NCBI GenBank assembly: GCA_017481205.1 | Contig: JAFUPN010000005.1 | Coordinates: 1 to 36,358, forward strand | DNA from: Clostridia bacterium | GTDB lineage: Bacteria; Bacillota; Clostridia; UMGS1810 | Length of the DNA stretch: 36,358 bases | Direction: 5' to 3' | In this document: positions 25,062-33,416 of the stretch, piece after piece | Layout: each line of letters begins with the position of its first letter | Position numbering within the stretch: position 1 is the stretch's first letter | Notes under the pieces: generated by a model | The model's database searches: none | What the model was told of the DNA's origin: nothing | Seen by the model: the letters and a program-made list of their open reading frames with translations, nothing else | Translations under genes and position numbers: made by a program

Positions 25062-25919
25062 ATGAACAAAGAAGAAAAGCTAGTCAAGATGCCGTCCTAT
25101 TCCCATCACAACGGAATAAATTCCATTGTCCCTGAGGTAGAAAAATTTCATGTGAGTAACCAGCTTTACAACAAATCCATTTCGTTCCCCATACACTGGC
25201 ACGACAACTATCTGGAAATACAGCTGGTGCTGGACGGAAGCGGAACGGAAATTTTTAACGAAGCAGAATACACAATGGAAAAAGGGCATATCACAATTCT
25301 GTCATATACAGACTTTCATTCAGTTGATATTAAAGAATATATGAAACTTTTTAAAATCAACATTTCCTATGATTTTCTTGACAGCGATATAAGAGCCTAT
25401 CTTACCGAAAATAATAATATACACTGCAAATTTACCGGAAGCGACCTGGATTATATAATTACACTGAGCAATAAGCTTCTGAAATACTCTGAAGACACAG
25501 ACAATCCCATAAGCCTGATGGCGGGAAAAGCAATTATATCAACCATGATTACGGAAACAATCCGTCAATCCCTCAAAAACTCTGATATTAAGAAAAAGCC
25601 AAGACAAATTCAGAGTCTGATACAGTATATAAATAAAAATTTAAGCCATGAGCTTTCTTTGGAAACGGTTGCGGCACATTTCGGTATATCGGCAAATTAT
25701 CTCGGAAAGCTTTTTAAAAAGCATGTCGGCGTATCATACAATGAATATCTCAACCGAATACGGCTTAAATATGCCTGCAGCCTTATTGTTTCTTCAAACA
25801 TATCGATGAAAGAAATTGCTCACTGCTGCGGCTTCAGTTCATTAGAATATTTTTATTATGTTTTCAAGAAGTATAATAATATTACACCGCTGCAGTACAG
25901 AGATAAAAACAGAAAATAG
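25062..25919 (+). CDS. AraC-family transcriptional regulator (cupin sensor plus double helix-turn-helix)
   Basis: The 285-residue protein has an N-terminal cupin-like sensor (about 25-110, with FPIHWHDNYLEI and the MEKGHITIL turn) and a C-terminal AraC DNA-binding domain (about 187-282) with two helix-turn-helix units: LSLETVAAHFGISANYLGKL and SMKEIAHCCGFSSLEYFYYV, ending in the usual TPLQYR. Proteins of this type bind a sugar or uronate and activate adjacent catabolic genes. It is the only plus-strand gene in the window and diverges from the pectin-type locus, so regulation of that locus is the natural inference. The start ATG at 25062 has AAAGGG upstream; a nearby earlier ATG is followed at once by TAA. 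The last codons form part of the terminator stem. Confidence 0.93.
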   Translation: MNKEEKLVKMPSYSHHNGINSIVPEVEKFHVSNQLYNKSISFPIHWHDNYLEIQLVLDGSGTEIFNEAEYTMEKGHITILSYTDFHSVDIKEYMKLFKINISYDFLDSDIRAYLTENNNIHCKFTGSDLDYIITLSNKLLKYSEDTDNPISLMAGKAIISTMITETIRQSLKNSDIKKKPRQIQSLIQYINKNLSHELSLETVAAHFGISANYLGKLFKKHVGVSYNEYLNRIRLKYACSLIVSSNISMKEIAHCCGFSSLEYFYYVFKKYNNITPLQYRDKNRK

Positions 25920-25965
25920 AATTATTTGTGACAAAACGTTTCGTCACAAATAATTCTATTTTCTG
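25910..25965. terminator. Bidirectional terminator with a 23-bp perfect stem
   Basis: Bases 25910-25932 and 25943-25965 are exact reverse complements around a 10-base loop (AAAACGTTTC). The stem contains the AraC stop codon TAG. Runs of T lie in the distal arm in both orientations, so it can end the plus-strand regulator transcript and the minus-strand exporter transcript, whose last gene stops at 25979. Confidence 0.85.
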
Positions 25966-25978
25966 CTGCCTGATATAT

Positions 25979-27922
25979 TTAATCAAGCTCTTTAACTCCC
26001 GTATAAAGCTCATAGTATCTGCCCTTGAGTCCAAGGAGCTCTTCATGGGTGCCCCGCTCTATTATCTCGCCATTTTCAAGAACCATTATTGCATTGGAAT
26101 TGCGCACTGTAGAGAGCCTGTGGGCAATTACAAAGGTGGTACGGTTTTTCATAAGTCTGTCCATACCATGCTCTATATGACGCTCTGTACGGGTATCAAC
26201 AGAGGATGTGGCTTCATCCAGCACAAGTATAGGTGCCTTGGACAATGCAGCACGGGCAATATTGAGCAGCTGGCGCTGACCCTGGGACAGATTTGCCCCG
26301 TCGCCCTCCAGCATTGTATTGTAGCCGTCGGACAGACGCATGATAAAGCTGTGGGCACTGGCGGTTTTTGCGGCGGCAATTACCTCTTCATCCGTTGCAT
26401 CAAGCCTGCCGTAGCGTATATTTTCCATAACGGAGCCTGTAAACAGATGTGTATCCTGCAATACCATGGCGATGTTTTTGCGGAGTTCATCGCGGCTGAA
26501 GGTCTTGATATCCCTTCCGTCAATGGTTATAGTGCCGGACTCAATATCGTAAAATCTGTTAAGCAGATTGGTAACCGTGGTTTTTCCCGCACCTGTGGAG
26601 CCTACAAAAGCAATCTTCTGACAGGGCTTTGCATAAAGGCTGATATTCTTAAGAACGGTTTTGTCGGGCTTGTAGCCGAAGGTGACATTTTCAAATCTGA
26701 CATGACCCTCCATATTTTCGATTTTTTCTCCGGATTTATCCTCAGGCTCGGTATCCATAACAGCAAAAACACGCTCAGCTCCCGCAAGCGCCGCAAAAAC
26801 AGTGGACATCTGCTGGGATATCATGTTGATAGGCATGGAAAACTGCTTGGAATAGTTGGCAAAGACTGTTAGAGCTCCGGGAGTGAATTTACCCAGGCAC
26901 ATAAGCACTCCGCCTACACCCACTGTGGCAGCATAAGAAATCTGAGAAGTATTACCCATAATCGGTCCCATAACACCGCCCCAGAACTGAGCCTTAAACT
27001 GCTTGTCGCGCATATCGTCATTGAGAGTGTCAAACTCCTCAATACAGGTGTCCTCATGGTTGAAAACCTTAACTACCTTCTGACCGGTGACGGTTTCTTC
27101 AATATATCCGTTTACTGCGCCAAGAGCCGACTGCTGACCCTTGTAATACTTGGAGGAGCGCTTGGCAATAAGACCGCCTCCGCGGATAAATATGGGGATA
27201 AACACAACTGTTATAAGTGTGAGAATCCAGCTGGTTGTAGCCATAAACACAAAGGTTCCCACAAGAGTGACAATTCCAGAAAACAGAGATGTGAGAGAAT
27301 TGTTGAGCATCATATCAATATTGTCAATATCATTGGTAAAGCGGGACATAATCTCGCCTGTGGGATTGGAGTCAAAATATCTTACCGGTAGCTTCTGCAG
27401 CTTTGTGAACAGGTCGTTTCTGATATTTTCTATTGCTCCCTGAGACACGGTGAGCATAATTCTCGACTGCAGGTAGGTTGTCACAATACCTGCAAGATAC
27501 ACACATCCGAGGATTATTACAGCGGTGAGTATATAGGCAAACACACCGTCTCCCACCAGACCCGAGCCAAGTCCTATAAGCTTTGTTATCACGCCGTCTG
27601 CAAATTTTTCTATAGCGCTCATATGCAGCTGTGCGCCCGGTATAACCTCAAGAGTGATTCTGTCTATAATGGGTGCAAGCATATATGAGCCGATAAGCGA
27701 GGTAACCGCACTCACAAGCATACACAGAGCAACAGCAGCAAGCCTGCCCTTGTATTTTGCCACATAGCTGAGCATACGGGAAATTGTCTCGGCAGTATTC
27801 TTAGGCTTGCCGCTCTGGCGGGGACCGCCAGGTCCGCGCCTCGGCATCATGCCGCGTCCGGGAGCATCGGGCTTTGCACTCTTGGCATACTGCTTATTAA
27901 GCTGTTCAAGACTTCGTGCCAT
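25979..27922 (-). CDS. ABC exporter half-transporter, catalytic-site subunit (TM288/MdlB type)
   Basis: The start is placed at ATG 27922-27920, one base after the stop of the partner gene and preceded by AAGGAGGCG; the longer upstream frame is overlap with the partner. The 647-residue protein has a Pro/Gly/Arg-rich N-terminal extension (about 20-40), a six-helix exporter membrane domain (about 45-390) and a nucleotide-binding domain with Walker A GSTGAGKT (441-448), signature LSQGQ (545-549), Walker B ILVLDE with catalytic Glu570, and switch His601 (IAHRLST). It pairs with the subunit encoded upstream to form a heterodimeric exporter. The cargo (drug, peptide or lipid) cannot be read from the sequence. 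MarR control suggests a response to a toxic compound. Confidence 0.93.
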   Translation of the reverse strand: MARSLEQLNKQYAKSAKPDAPGRGMMPRRGPGGPRQSGKPKNTAETISRMLSYVAKYKGRLAAVALCMLVSAVTSLIGSYMLAPIIDRITLEVIPGAQLHMSAIEKFADGVITKLIGLGSGLVGDGVFAYILTAVIILGCVYLAGIVTTYLQSRIMLTVSQGAIENIRNDLFTKLQKLPVRYFDSNPTGEIMSRFTNDIDNIDMMLNNSLTSLFSGIVTLVGTFVFMATTSWILTLITVVFIPIFIRGGGLIAKRSSKYYKGQQSALGAVNGYIEETVTGQKVVKVFNHEDTCIEEFDTLNDDMRDKQFKAQFWGGVMGPIMGNTSQISYAATVGVGGVLMCLGKFTPGALTVFANYSKQFSMPINMISQQMSTVFAALAGAERVFAVMDTEPEDKSGEKIENMEGHVRFENVTFGYKPDKTVLKNISLYAKPCQKIAFVGSTGAGKTTVTNLLNRFYDIESGTITIDGRDIKTFSRDELRKNIAMVLQDTHLFTGSVMENIRYGRLDATDEEVIAAAKTASAHSFIMRLSDGYNTMLEGDGANLSQGQRQLLNIARAALSKAPILVLDEATSSVDTRTERHIEHGMDRLMKNRTTFVIAHRLSTVRNSNAIMVLENGEIIERGTHEELLGLKGRYYELYTGVKELD

Positions 27923-27923
27923 G

Positions 27924-29660
27924 TCACATCGCCTCCTTTGCTTCCATCTGAGAATTGTATATCTCACGGTATTCCTCATTATTTTCCAAGAGCTCGGCAT
28001 GAGTACCTTCGCCGGTAATCCTGCCGTCATCCATAACGATGATTTTGTCAGCATCCATAACAGAAGAAATACGCTGAGCTATGATGATTTTTACAGAATC
28101 CGCAAGAGTTGTTCTGAAGGCGGTGCGGATTGCAGCCTCTGTGGCAGTATCAACTGCACTGGTAGAGTCATCAAGAATAATAACCTTTGGCTTTTTAAGA
28201 AGAGTTCTGGCAATACAAAGTCTCTGCTTCTGACCGCCGGAAACATTGGTACCGCCCTGGTCAATCTCCGTTTCGTAGCCCTCTCCAAAGCCGGAGACAA
28301 ACTTATGTGCCTGGGCAGCCTCAGATGCACTTATGATTTCCTCCTCAGAGGCATTTTCATCGCCCCAGCGGAGATTATCGCTTATTGTGCCGGAGAACAG
28401 AGTGTTCTTCTGCAGCACAATTCCAATACCGTCTCTGAGATTTTTCAGTGAATAGTCGCGGACATCTACTCCGTCAACAAAAATCTGTCCCTCATCTGCA
28501 TCATAAAGTCTGGATATCATAGATACCAGAGTTGTTTTGCCGCAGCCCGTGGAGCCGATGATGCCCACTGTTGTGCAGGGCTCTATGGTAAGGCTTATTC
28601 CGTCAAGCACCTTATCCTTACTGTCCTTGTAATAGCGGTATGACACATTCCTGAATTCTATTTTGCCCTCTGTAACACGAGCCTCAGGAAAAGCCGCCTC
28701 GCTGTCGTTTATATACGGCTTTTCGTCAAGCACCTCTGTAACACGCTTTGCCGAAGCTATGGCACGGGAGGCATTCATAAATATCATGGTTATCATCATG
28801 AGCGAAGACAGTATCTGAGTGACATAGGTTATAAATGCCGAAAGATCGCCCGCAGGCATACCGCCTGCAACAACGGTTTTTCCGCCCAGCCATATTACCG
28901 CAAGAGTGGTAAGATTCATACACAGTGTAAGCGAGGGCTGCAGAATAATCATTGTCTTTACGGCAGACATTGCATTTTCCTTCAAATCTCTGTTTGCTTT
29001 TCCGAATTTTTCTGTCTCAAAATCCTCACGCACAAAGGATTTTACCACTCTTACATTGGTTACGTTTTCCTGTACGGTGGAATTAAGGCGGTCAACCTTG
29101 GTCTGCATCCTTGTAAATTTAGGAAATGCACTTGATATTACAAAAACAATTATTATTGCCATAATAGGTATGGTTACCGCCAGAACCACAGACAAAGACG
29201 GCTTCATGGAGATTGCCATAATAAGCGCTGCAATCATCATTCCGGGAGACCTCAGAGCCATTCGCAAAAGCATATTCACAAAATTCTGAATCTGTGTGAT
29301 ATCATTGGTAAGACGGGTTACCAGCGAGCCTGTAGAAAATTTGTCGATATTGGCAAAGGAGAATTTCTGCACCTTTGCAAATGCCTCCGAGCGCAGGTCT
29401 GAAGCAAAATTAACCGATGCCTTTGCACCGAAATATGCTCCGCCTACACCGCCCGCCATCATAACAACTGCGGTTAATGCCATGGCAATCATTATGCTCA
29501 GGCTGGTTGACACAGTAAGTCTGTCTTCATTGGCAAGGTTGATTACCACAGACAAAAGCTTTGGCATAACAACCTCTCCCGCTACCTCAATTATCATGCA
29601 AAGAGGACCTATTATAAAATAGGGCAGATATGGCTTTATGTATTTGTACCATCTTTTCAT
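27924..29660 (-). CDS. ABC exporter half-transporter, degenerate-site subunit (TM287/MdlA type)
   Basis: The 578-residue protein has a six-helix membrane domain (about 15-310) and a nucleotide-binding domain with Walker A GSTGCGKT (369-376), signature VSGGQ (473-477) and Walker B VIILDD (493-498). The catalytic Glu after Walker B is Asp498, and the switch-loop His is Gln529 (IIAQRIS). Both changes mark the degenerate ATP site known from heterodimeric exporters such as TM287/288, with the intact site supplied by the 647-residue partner's Walker motifs and this subunit's signature. Its ATG overlaps the TGA of the MarR gene by four bases (ATGA), so translation is coupled, and the partner follows after one base. 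Confidence 0.94.
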   Translation of the reverse strand: MKRWYKYIKPYLPYFIIGPLCMIIEVAGEVVMPKLLSVVINLANEDRLTVSTSLSIMIAMALTAVVMMAGGVGGAYFGAKASVNFASDLRSEAFAKVQKFSFANIDKFSTGSLVTRLTNDITQIQNFVNMLLRMALRSPGMMIAALIMAISMKPSLSVVLAVTIPIMAIIIVFVISSAFPKFTRMQTKVDRLNSTVQENVTNVRVVKSFVREDFETEKFGKANRDLKENAMSAVKTMIILQPSLTLCMNLTTLAVIWLGGKTVVAGGMPAGDLSAFITYVTQILSSLMMITMIFMNASRAIASAKRVTEVLDEKPYINDSEAAFPEARVTEGKIEFRNVSYRYYKDSKDKVLDGISLTIEPCTTVGIIGSTGCGKTTLVSMISRLYDADEGQIFVDGVDVRDYSLKNLRDGIGIVLQKNTLFSGTISDNLRWGDENASEEEIISASEAAQAHKFVSGFGEGYETEIDQGGTNVSGGQKQRLCIARTLLKKPKVIILDDSTSAVDTATEAAIRTAFRTTLADSVKIIIAQRISSVMDADKIIVMDDGRITGEGTHAELLENNEEYREIYNSQMEAKEAM

Positions 29661-30136
29661 TGTTCACATTCCGCCTTTCCTGTAATGGATTTTATATCTA
29701 TATTCCTGATATTAGCTTTCATTCTCTCAAAATATTCTTCAAGCAGTGCGATTTCCTCATCAGAAAAACCGCTGAAAATCCCATCCTCGATATTTTTAAA
29801 ATACTGCTTTGATATATTTATTATTTCCCTTGCCTTGGGAGTTATTTCAATAATATTTGTCCTGCTGTCGCCTATTTTGACCTTACGGCGTATGAGTCCG
29901 TTTTTTTCCATCTTCTTCATGGTAACCGCCACACATGCCGGACTTATTTCCATAAAATCGGCAATATCTCGCTGTGACGGACTGCCGGGATTGCGCTCTA
30001 AATAAAACAATATTCTGTGCTGTGCATGGTGACAGCCCATATGCTCAACCATGCGCTCTATAAGACTGTGATGCATCCGCACGCATCGCTTAATGGAATG
30101 CAGCGCACGATGCTGTATGGATTCTGAATTGTTCAA
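29657..30136 (-). CDS. MarR-family transcriptional regulator
   Basis: The start is set at TTG 30136-30134, giving 159 residues. GGGGGTGAT lies seven bases upstream, and the promoter at 30168-30196 rules out the longer frame, whose ATG lies at the -35 box. The protein shows the MarR winged helix: QRDIADFMEISPACVAVTMK (recognition helix) followed by the wing KNGLIRRKVKIGDSRTNIIE, and then a C-terminal dimerisation helix region. MarR proteins repress by binding palindromes and release on ligand. Translation is coupled to the exporter genes downstream, and operator-like palindromes flank its -10 box, so autoregulation together with the exporter is likely. Confidence 0.92.
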   Translation of the reverse strand: MNNSESIQHRALHSIKRCVRMHHSLIERMVEHMGCHHAQHRILFYLERNPGSPSQRDIADFMEISPACVAVTMKKMEKNGLIRRKVKIGDSRTNIIEITPKAREIINISKQYFKNIEDGIFSGFSDEEIALLEEYFERMKANIRNIDIKSITGKAECEQ

Positions 30137-30156
30137 GCAATCACCCCCAAAAATAG

Positions 30157-30196
30157 TTAACACGTTAATTATAAACCTGTTAACAGTTTTTGTCAA
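30157..30196 (-). promoter_or_regulatory. Consensus sigma-A promoter with embedded palindromic operators for the MarR-exporter operon
   Basis: On the minus strand TTGACA (30191-30196) and TATAAT (30168-30173) are both perfect matches with a 17-base spacer. The spacer holds the perfect palindrome CTGTTAACAG (30177-30186). A second imperfect one, TTAACGTGTTAA (30157-30168), lies just downstream of the -10 box. A very strong promoter covered by two palindromes is the classic layout of a repressed MarR operon. Confidence 0.88.
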
Positions 30197-30248
30197 GAGA
30201 AGTTTGCTTCATCTGATAAAAAATCTGATTATTCTCTTTCGGCCATAC

Positions 30249-30275
30249 AAAAAGCGGCTGCATACTGCAGCCGCC
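30249..30275 (-). terminator. Intrinsic terminator of pgi
   Basis: Read on the minus strand, a perfect 9-bp GC-rich stem (30254-30262 with 30266-30274, three-base loop) is followed by TTTTT (30249-30253), just after the pgi stop codon at 30301. Confidence 0.9.
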
Positions 30276-30300
30276 AAAAACTCATATATTTATAGTATAA

Positions 30301-31632
30301 TTACAGTCTTGCTTCAAGCTCTTTTTTCATATCTTCATAGCCGGGCTTATCAAGAAGGGCAAACATATTCTTCTTGTAGGACTCAACACCGGGCTGGTCG
30401 AAGGGGTTTACGCCGAGAATATAGCCGCTTACCGCACAGGCTTTTTCAAAGAAGTAAACCAGGTTGCCGAAGTGATATGCATCTATCTCGGGGATATTGA
30501 TGATGATATTGGGAACCGCACCGTCTGTATGAGCAAGGAGGGTGCCCTCAAATGCCTTGTGGTTTACATAGTCTACAGTCTTGCCTGCAAGGAAGTTGAG
30601 ACCGTCGGTATTCTCTTTATCAAGAGGAATCTCAATATCACGCTTGGGCTTTTGTACATTGAGAACTGTCTCAAAGAGAATTCTTGAGCCGCTCTGAATG
30701 AACTGACCCATGGAATGAAGGTCTGTAGAGAAGTTTACTGATGCAGGGAGAATACCCTTGTTGTCCTTACCCTCGCTTTCGCCGAAGAGCTGTTTCCACC
30801 ACTCGGAGAAATACTGGAGGCAGGGCTCGTAGTTAACCATAAATTCAACACTCTTGCCCTTGCGCATAAGGATATTTCTGAGAGCAGCATACTTGTAGCA
30901 GATATTTTCTGCAAAAGGCTTGTTATACTCAACTCTTGCATCCTGAGCGCCCTTCATCATAGCGTCTATATCAATGCCTGCTGCAGCTATAGGAAGAAGA
31001 CCTACTGCTGTGAGCACGGAAAATCTGCCGCCTACATCATCGGGAACAACGAAGGTCTCGTAGCCCTCTTTGTCTGCAAAGCTCTTGAGTGCGCCCTTTG
31101 CTTTGTCAGTGGTGGCATATATTCTTTCCCTGGCAGCGTCCTCGCCGTATTTTTCAATAAGAAGGTCGCGGAGAAGTCTGAATGCCAGTGCAGGCTCTGT
31201 GGTAGTACCTGATTTTGAAATAATATTTACTGAAAAATCCTTGTCCTTAACAAAGTCGATTACATCAGCAAGATAGGTTGAGCTGATGCTGTTACCCGCA
31301 TAGATAATTCTGGGATTGCCGCTCTTTTCGCTATAGTCTGCAAAAGTATCTGTAAGCATATCTGTAGCGGCCTTTGCGCCAAGATACGAACCGCCGATAC
31401 CTACCACAACAAGCACCTGAGAGCTGCTTCTGATTTTTTCGGCAGCGACTTTGATACGTGCGAATTCTTCCTTGTCGTAATCTACAGGCAGGTCAATCCA
31501 GCCGAGAAAGTCATTTCCTGCTCCTCTTTTTGTCATGAGTATATCTGCCGCAAGAGATGTGAGCTCTGCCATGTTGTTTATTTCGTTTTCAGAAATAAAT
31601 GCAGAGGTTTTTGAATAGTCGAGACTAATCAT
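30301..31632 (-). CDS. pgi: Glucose-6-phosphate isomerase
   Basis: The enzyme interconverts glucose 6-phosphate and fructose 6-phosphate in the cytoplasm. The start at ATG 31632 ([12 protein letters not shown]) is preferred over the ATG eight codons earlier because AAAGGA stands nine bases upstream; this gives 443 residues, normal for the short Bacillota form. Diagnostic features are the SIS-fold phosphate loop [10 protein letters not shown], signature one [15 protein letters not shown] (about 200-214), the FGESEGK motif with catalytic Glu at about 287, His at about 306 (STDLHSMGQ), and signature two [20 protein letters not shown] with the base Lys at about 420. It has its own promoter (31708-31736) and terminator. 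Confidence 0.97.
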   Translation of the reverse strand: MISLDYSKTSAFISENEINNMAELTSLAADILMTKRGAGNDFLGWIDLPVDYDKEEFARIKVAAEKIRSSSQVLVVVGIGGSYLGAKAATDMLTDTFADYSEKSGNPRIIYAGNSISSTYLADVIDFVKDKDFSVNIISKSGTTTEPALAFRLLRDLLIEKYGEDAARERIYATTDKAKGALKSFADKEGYETFVVPDDVGGRFSVLTAVGLLPIAAAGIDIDAMMKGAQDARVEYNKPFAENICYKYAALRNILMRKGKSVEFMVNYEPCLQYFSEWWKQLFGESEGKDNKGILPASVNFSTDLHSMGQFIQSGSRILFETVLNVQKPKRDIEIPLDKENTDGLNFLAGKTVDYVNHKAFEGTLLAHTDGAVPNIIINIPEIDAYHFGNLVYFFEKACAVSGYILGVNPFDQPGVESYKKNMFALLDKPGYEDMKKELEARL

Positions 31633-31707
31633 GATATCAATTCCTTTCATCAGCACATGAGGTCAAATCCAAGGATGATGTGCTTAATTAAATAATTTAA
31701 CAAAGTT

Positions 31708-31736
31708 ATTATACTACATAATTCAATTTTTTTCAA
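31708..31736 (-). promoter_or_regulatory. Promoter of pgi
   Basis: On the minus strand TTGAAA (31731-31736) and TATAAT (31708-31713) are 17 bases apart, about 75 bases before the pgi start codon. No terminator hairpin separates it from gpsA upstream, so readthrough from that operon is possible. Confidence 0.8.
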
Positions 31737-31767
31737 CACATATCCTTTGTGTGAATTTACATATTTT

Positions 31768-32769
31768 TCATACAATTTCGTCTTTTTTTGTGCGAATCAT
31801 CAAAGTTGTTACGGCATCGCGAGGCGAAAGTCCATTATACAGCACTTCATATGCCGCATTGACTATGGGCATTTCCACACCGAGCTTGTCGGCAAGCTCC
31901 TTTGCAGCGCAGGTGGTGTTTATACCCTCTACAACCATATGAATCTCGCTGAGGGTCTCCTCAAGACTCTTGCCCTGCCCTATCAGGATACCGGCACGGC
32001 GGTTTCGACTGTGCATACTGGTACAGGTAACTATCAGGTCGCCGATACCGCTTAGACCCCAGAAGGTCTCGCTTTCGGCACCCATGGCAGAGCCAAGGCG
32101 CGCAATCTCACGGATACCTCTTGTCATAAGGGCTGCTTTTGTATTATCCCCAAAACCAATGCCGTCTATAATACCGGCACAGAGAGCTATTACATTTTTT
32201 ATGGCGCCGCCAAGCTCTACGCCGAGAATATCACTGCTTGTATAAATGCGGAAAACCTCGCTCATAAAAATATCCTGAACAGTCTTTGCGGCATTTGCAT
32301 CATTTGAGGCAACCACATTGAGAGTAGGTATCCCGCGGGATGCCTCCTCCGCATGGGACGGACCTGACATAACAGTAATTTTTGCCATGGGACATTCCTG
32401 AGCGGCAATCTCGCTCATAGTCATATGAGTTCCTTCCTCCAGTCCCTTTGAGAGAATAACAATAATCTGACCGGGTGTTATGTACGGAGCCATGGTTCTG
32501 CACATCTGCCTTATGGTGGCTGAGGGAGTCACCAGCACAATCAGCTCCTTGCCGCTGATACAGGATATATCGCTTGTAAATTCAATTTCCGCATCCAGCT
32601 TAACTCCGGGAAGATACTCTGTATTTTCAAGAGTATTTCTGAGGTTTTCGCTTTTTTCGGGATTTCGCGACCATAGAGTTACATTATGGCTGTTGCGGCG
32701 TAAGAGAGTAGCTGCGGCGGTGCCCCAGCTTCCTGAGCCTATTACTGCTGTATTTCTGATATCTGCCAT
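31768..32769 (-). CDS. gpsA: NAD(P)H-dependent glycerol-3-phosphate dehydrogenase
   Basis: The enzyme reduces dihydroxyacetone phosphate to sn-glycerol 3-phosphate for phospholipid synthesis in the cytoplasm. The 333-residue length is normal. It shows the N-terminal Rossmann motif VIGSGSWGTA (G11, G13, G16), the MSGPSHAEE motif, the catalytic Lys191 in GGAIKNVIAL, and WGLSGIGDLIVTCTS in the C-terminal helical domain. AAAGGTGG precedes the ATG. It lies 12 bp after plsY, whose product uses the glycerol 3-phosphate made here, so the pair forms the first steps of membrane lipid synthesis. Confidence 0.97.
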   Translation of the reverse strand: MADIRNTAVIGSGSWGTAAATLLRRNSHNVTLWSRNPEKSENLRNTLENTEYLPGVKLDAEIEFTSDISCISGKELIVLVTPSATIRQMCRTMAPYITPGQIIVILSKGLEEGTHMTMSEIAAQECPMAKITVMSGPSHAEEASRGIPTLNVVASNDANAAKTVQDIFMSEVFRIYTSSDILGVELGGAIKNVIALCAGIIDGIGFGDNTKAALMTRGIREIARLGSAMGAESETFWGLSGIGDLIVTCTSMHSRNRRAGILIGQGKSLEETLSEIHMVVEGINTTCAAKELADKLGVEMPIVNAAYEVLYNGLSPRDAVTTLMIRTKKDEIV

Positions 32770-32781
32770 AAAAAACCACCT

Positions 32782-33402
32782 TTATTTTTTAAAATAGGTT
32801 TTTGATTCTGTTCCACGGATAAGGCGCTGGATATTGGAGCGGTGTTTATACACAGCCAGCACAGCGCACACAGCCGCTGTTGCAATAAAATAGGTATCGT
32901 GACTGTGGAACATATATACCAGCACGGGATACATAACCGAGCTTACGCAGGAGCCCAGAGAAACATATCTTGTGGCAAGGAAAATTGTGATGAATATAAG
33001 CAAGAGAATAACTGCAATCTCCCAGTCAAGCATAAATACCGTGGCAATGCTTGTCATAATACCCTTGCCGCCGCGGAAGCCGAAGAAAACAGGATAAATA
33101 TGACCGACAATTACAGACAGAGCTGCAAAATACTGGGGTATCATTTCGTTGCCGCTTACTTCAAAAAATCTGAAAGCAAATCTTGCAACAAGTATCGCTA
33201 AAGCCCCCTTTAAAAAATCGCCTATAACAACCACAAGAGCCGCACCCTTGCCCAACACTCTGAGAGTGTTGGTAGCTCCGGCATTGCCGCTGCCCTGAGT
33301 ACGGATATCGGACTTACCCATAAGCTTTGATACAATTATAGATGTATTGATACTGCCAAGAAAATATGCAATGGCAGATGCAAATAAAATTATACTTATC
33401 AT
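32782..33402 (-). CDS. plsY: Acyl-phosphate:glycerol-3-phosphate acyltransferase
   Basis: PlsY transfers the acyl group of acyl phosphate to position 1 of glycerol 3-phosphate and is an integral membrane protein. The 206-residue product has about five to seven hydrophobic segments and the three family motifs: GSGNAGATN (37-45), the glycerol-phosphate loop region ending in GHIYPVF (His101) with GFRGGKG (108-114), and the late loop ATRYVSLGS. AAAGGAG precedes the ATG. It lies 14 bp after der and 12 bp before gpsA. Confidence 0.97.
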   Translation of the reverse strand: MISIILFASAIAYFLGSINTSIIVSKLMGKSDIRTQGSGNAGATNTLRVLGKGAALVVVIGDFLKGALAILVARFAFRFFEVSGNEMIPQYFAALSVIVGHIYPVFFGFRGGKGIMTSIATVFMLDWEIAVILLLIFITIFLATRYVSLGSCVSSVMYPVLVYMFHSHDTYFIATAAVCAVLAVYKHRSNIQRLIRGTESKTYFKK

Positions 33403-33416
33403 GAAATTTTTCTCCT

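Noticed and set aside
25928..26872. Plus-strand 314-codon open frame antisense to the ABC exporter
   Set aside because: It mirrors the Walker and signature regions of a certain gene on the other strand and shows no family motif of its own.
27923..28054. Upstream 44-codon extension of the second ABC exporter gene
   Set aside because: It overlaps the end of the partner gene in another frame; the ATG at 27922 has an AGGAGG site and gives a normal family start.
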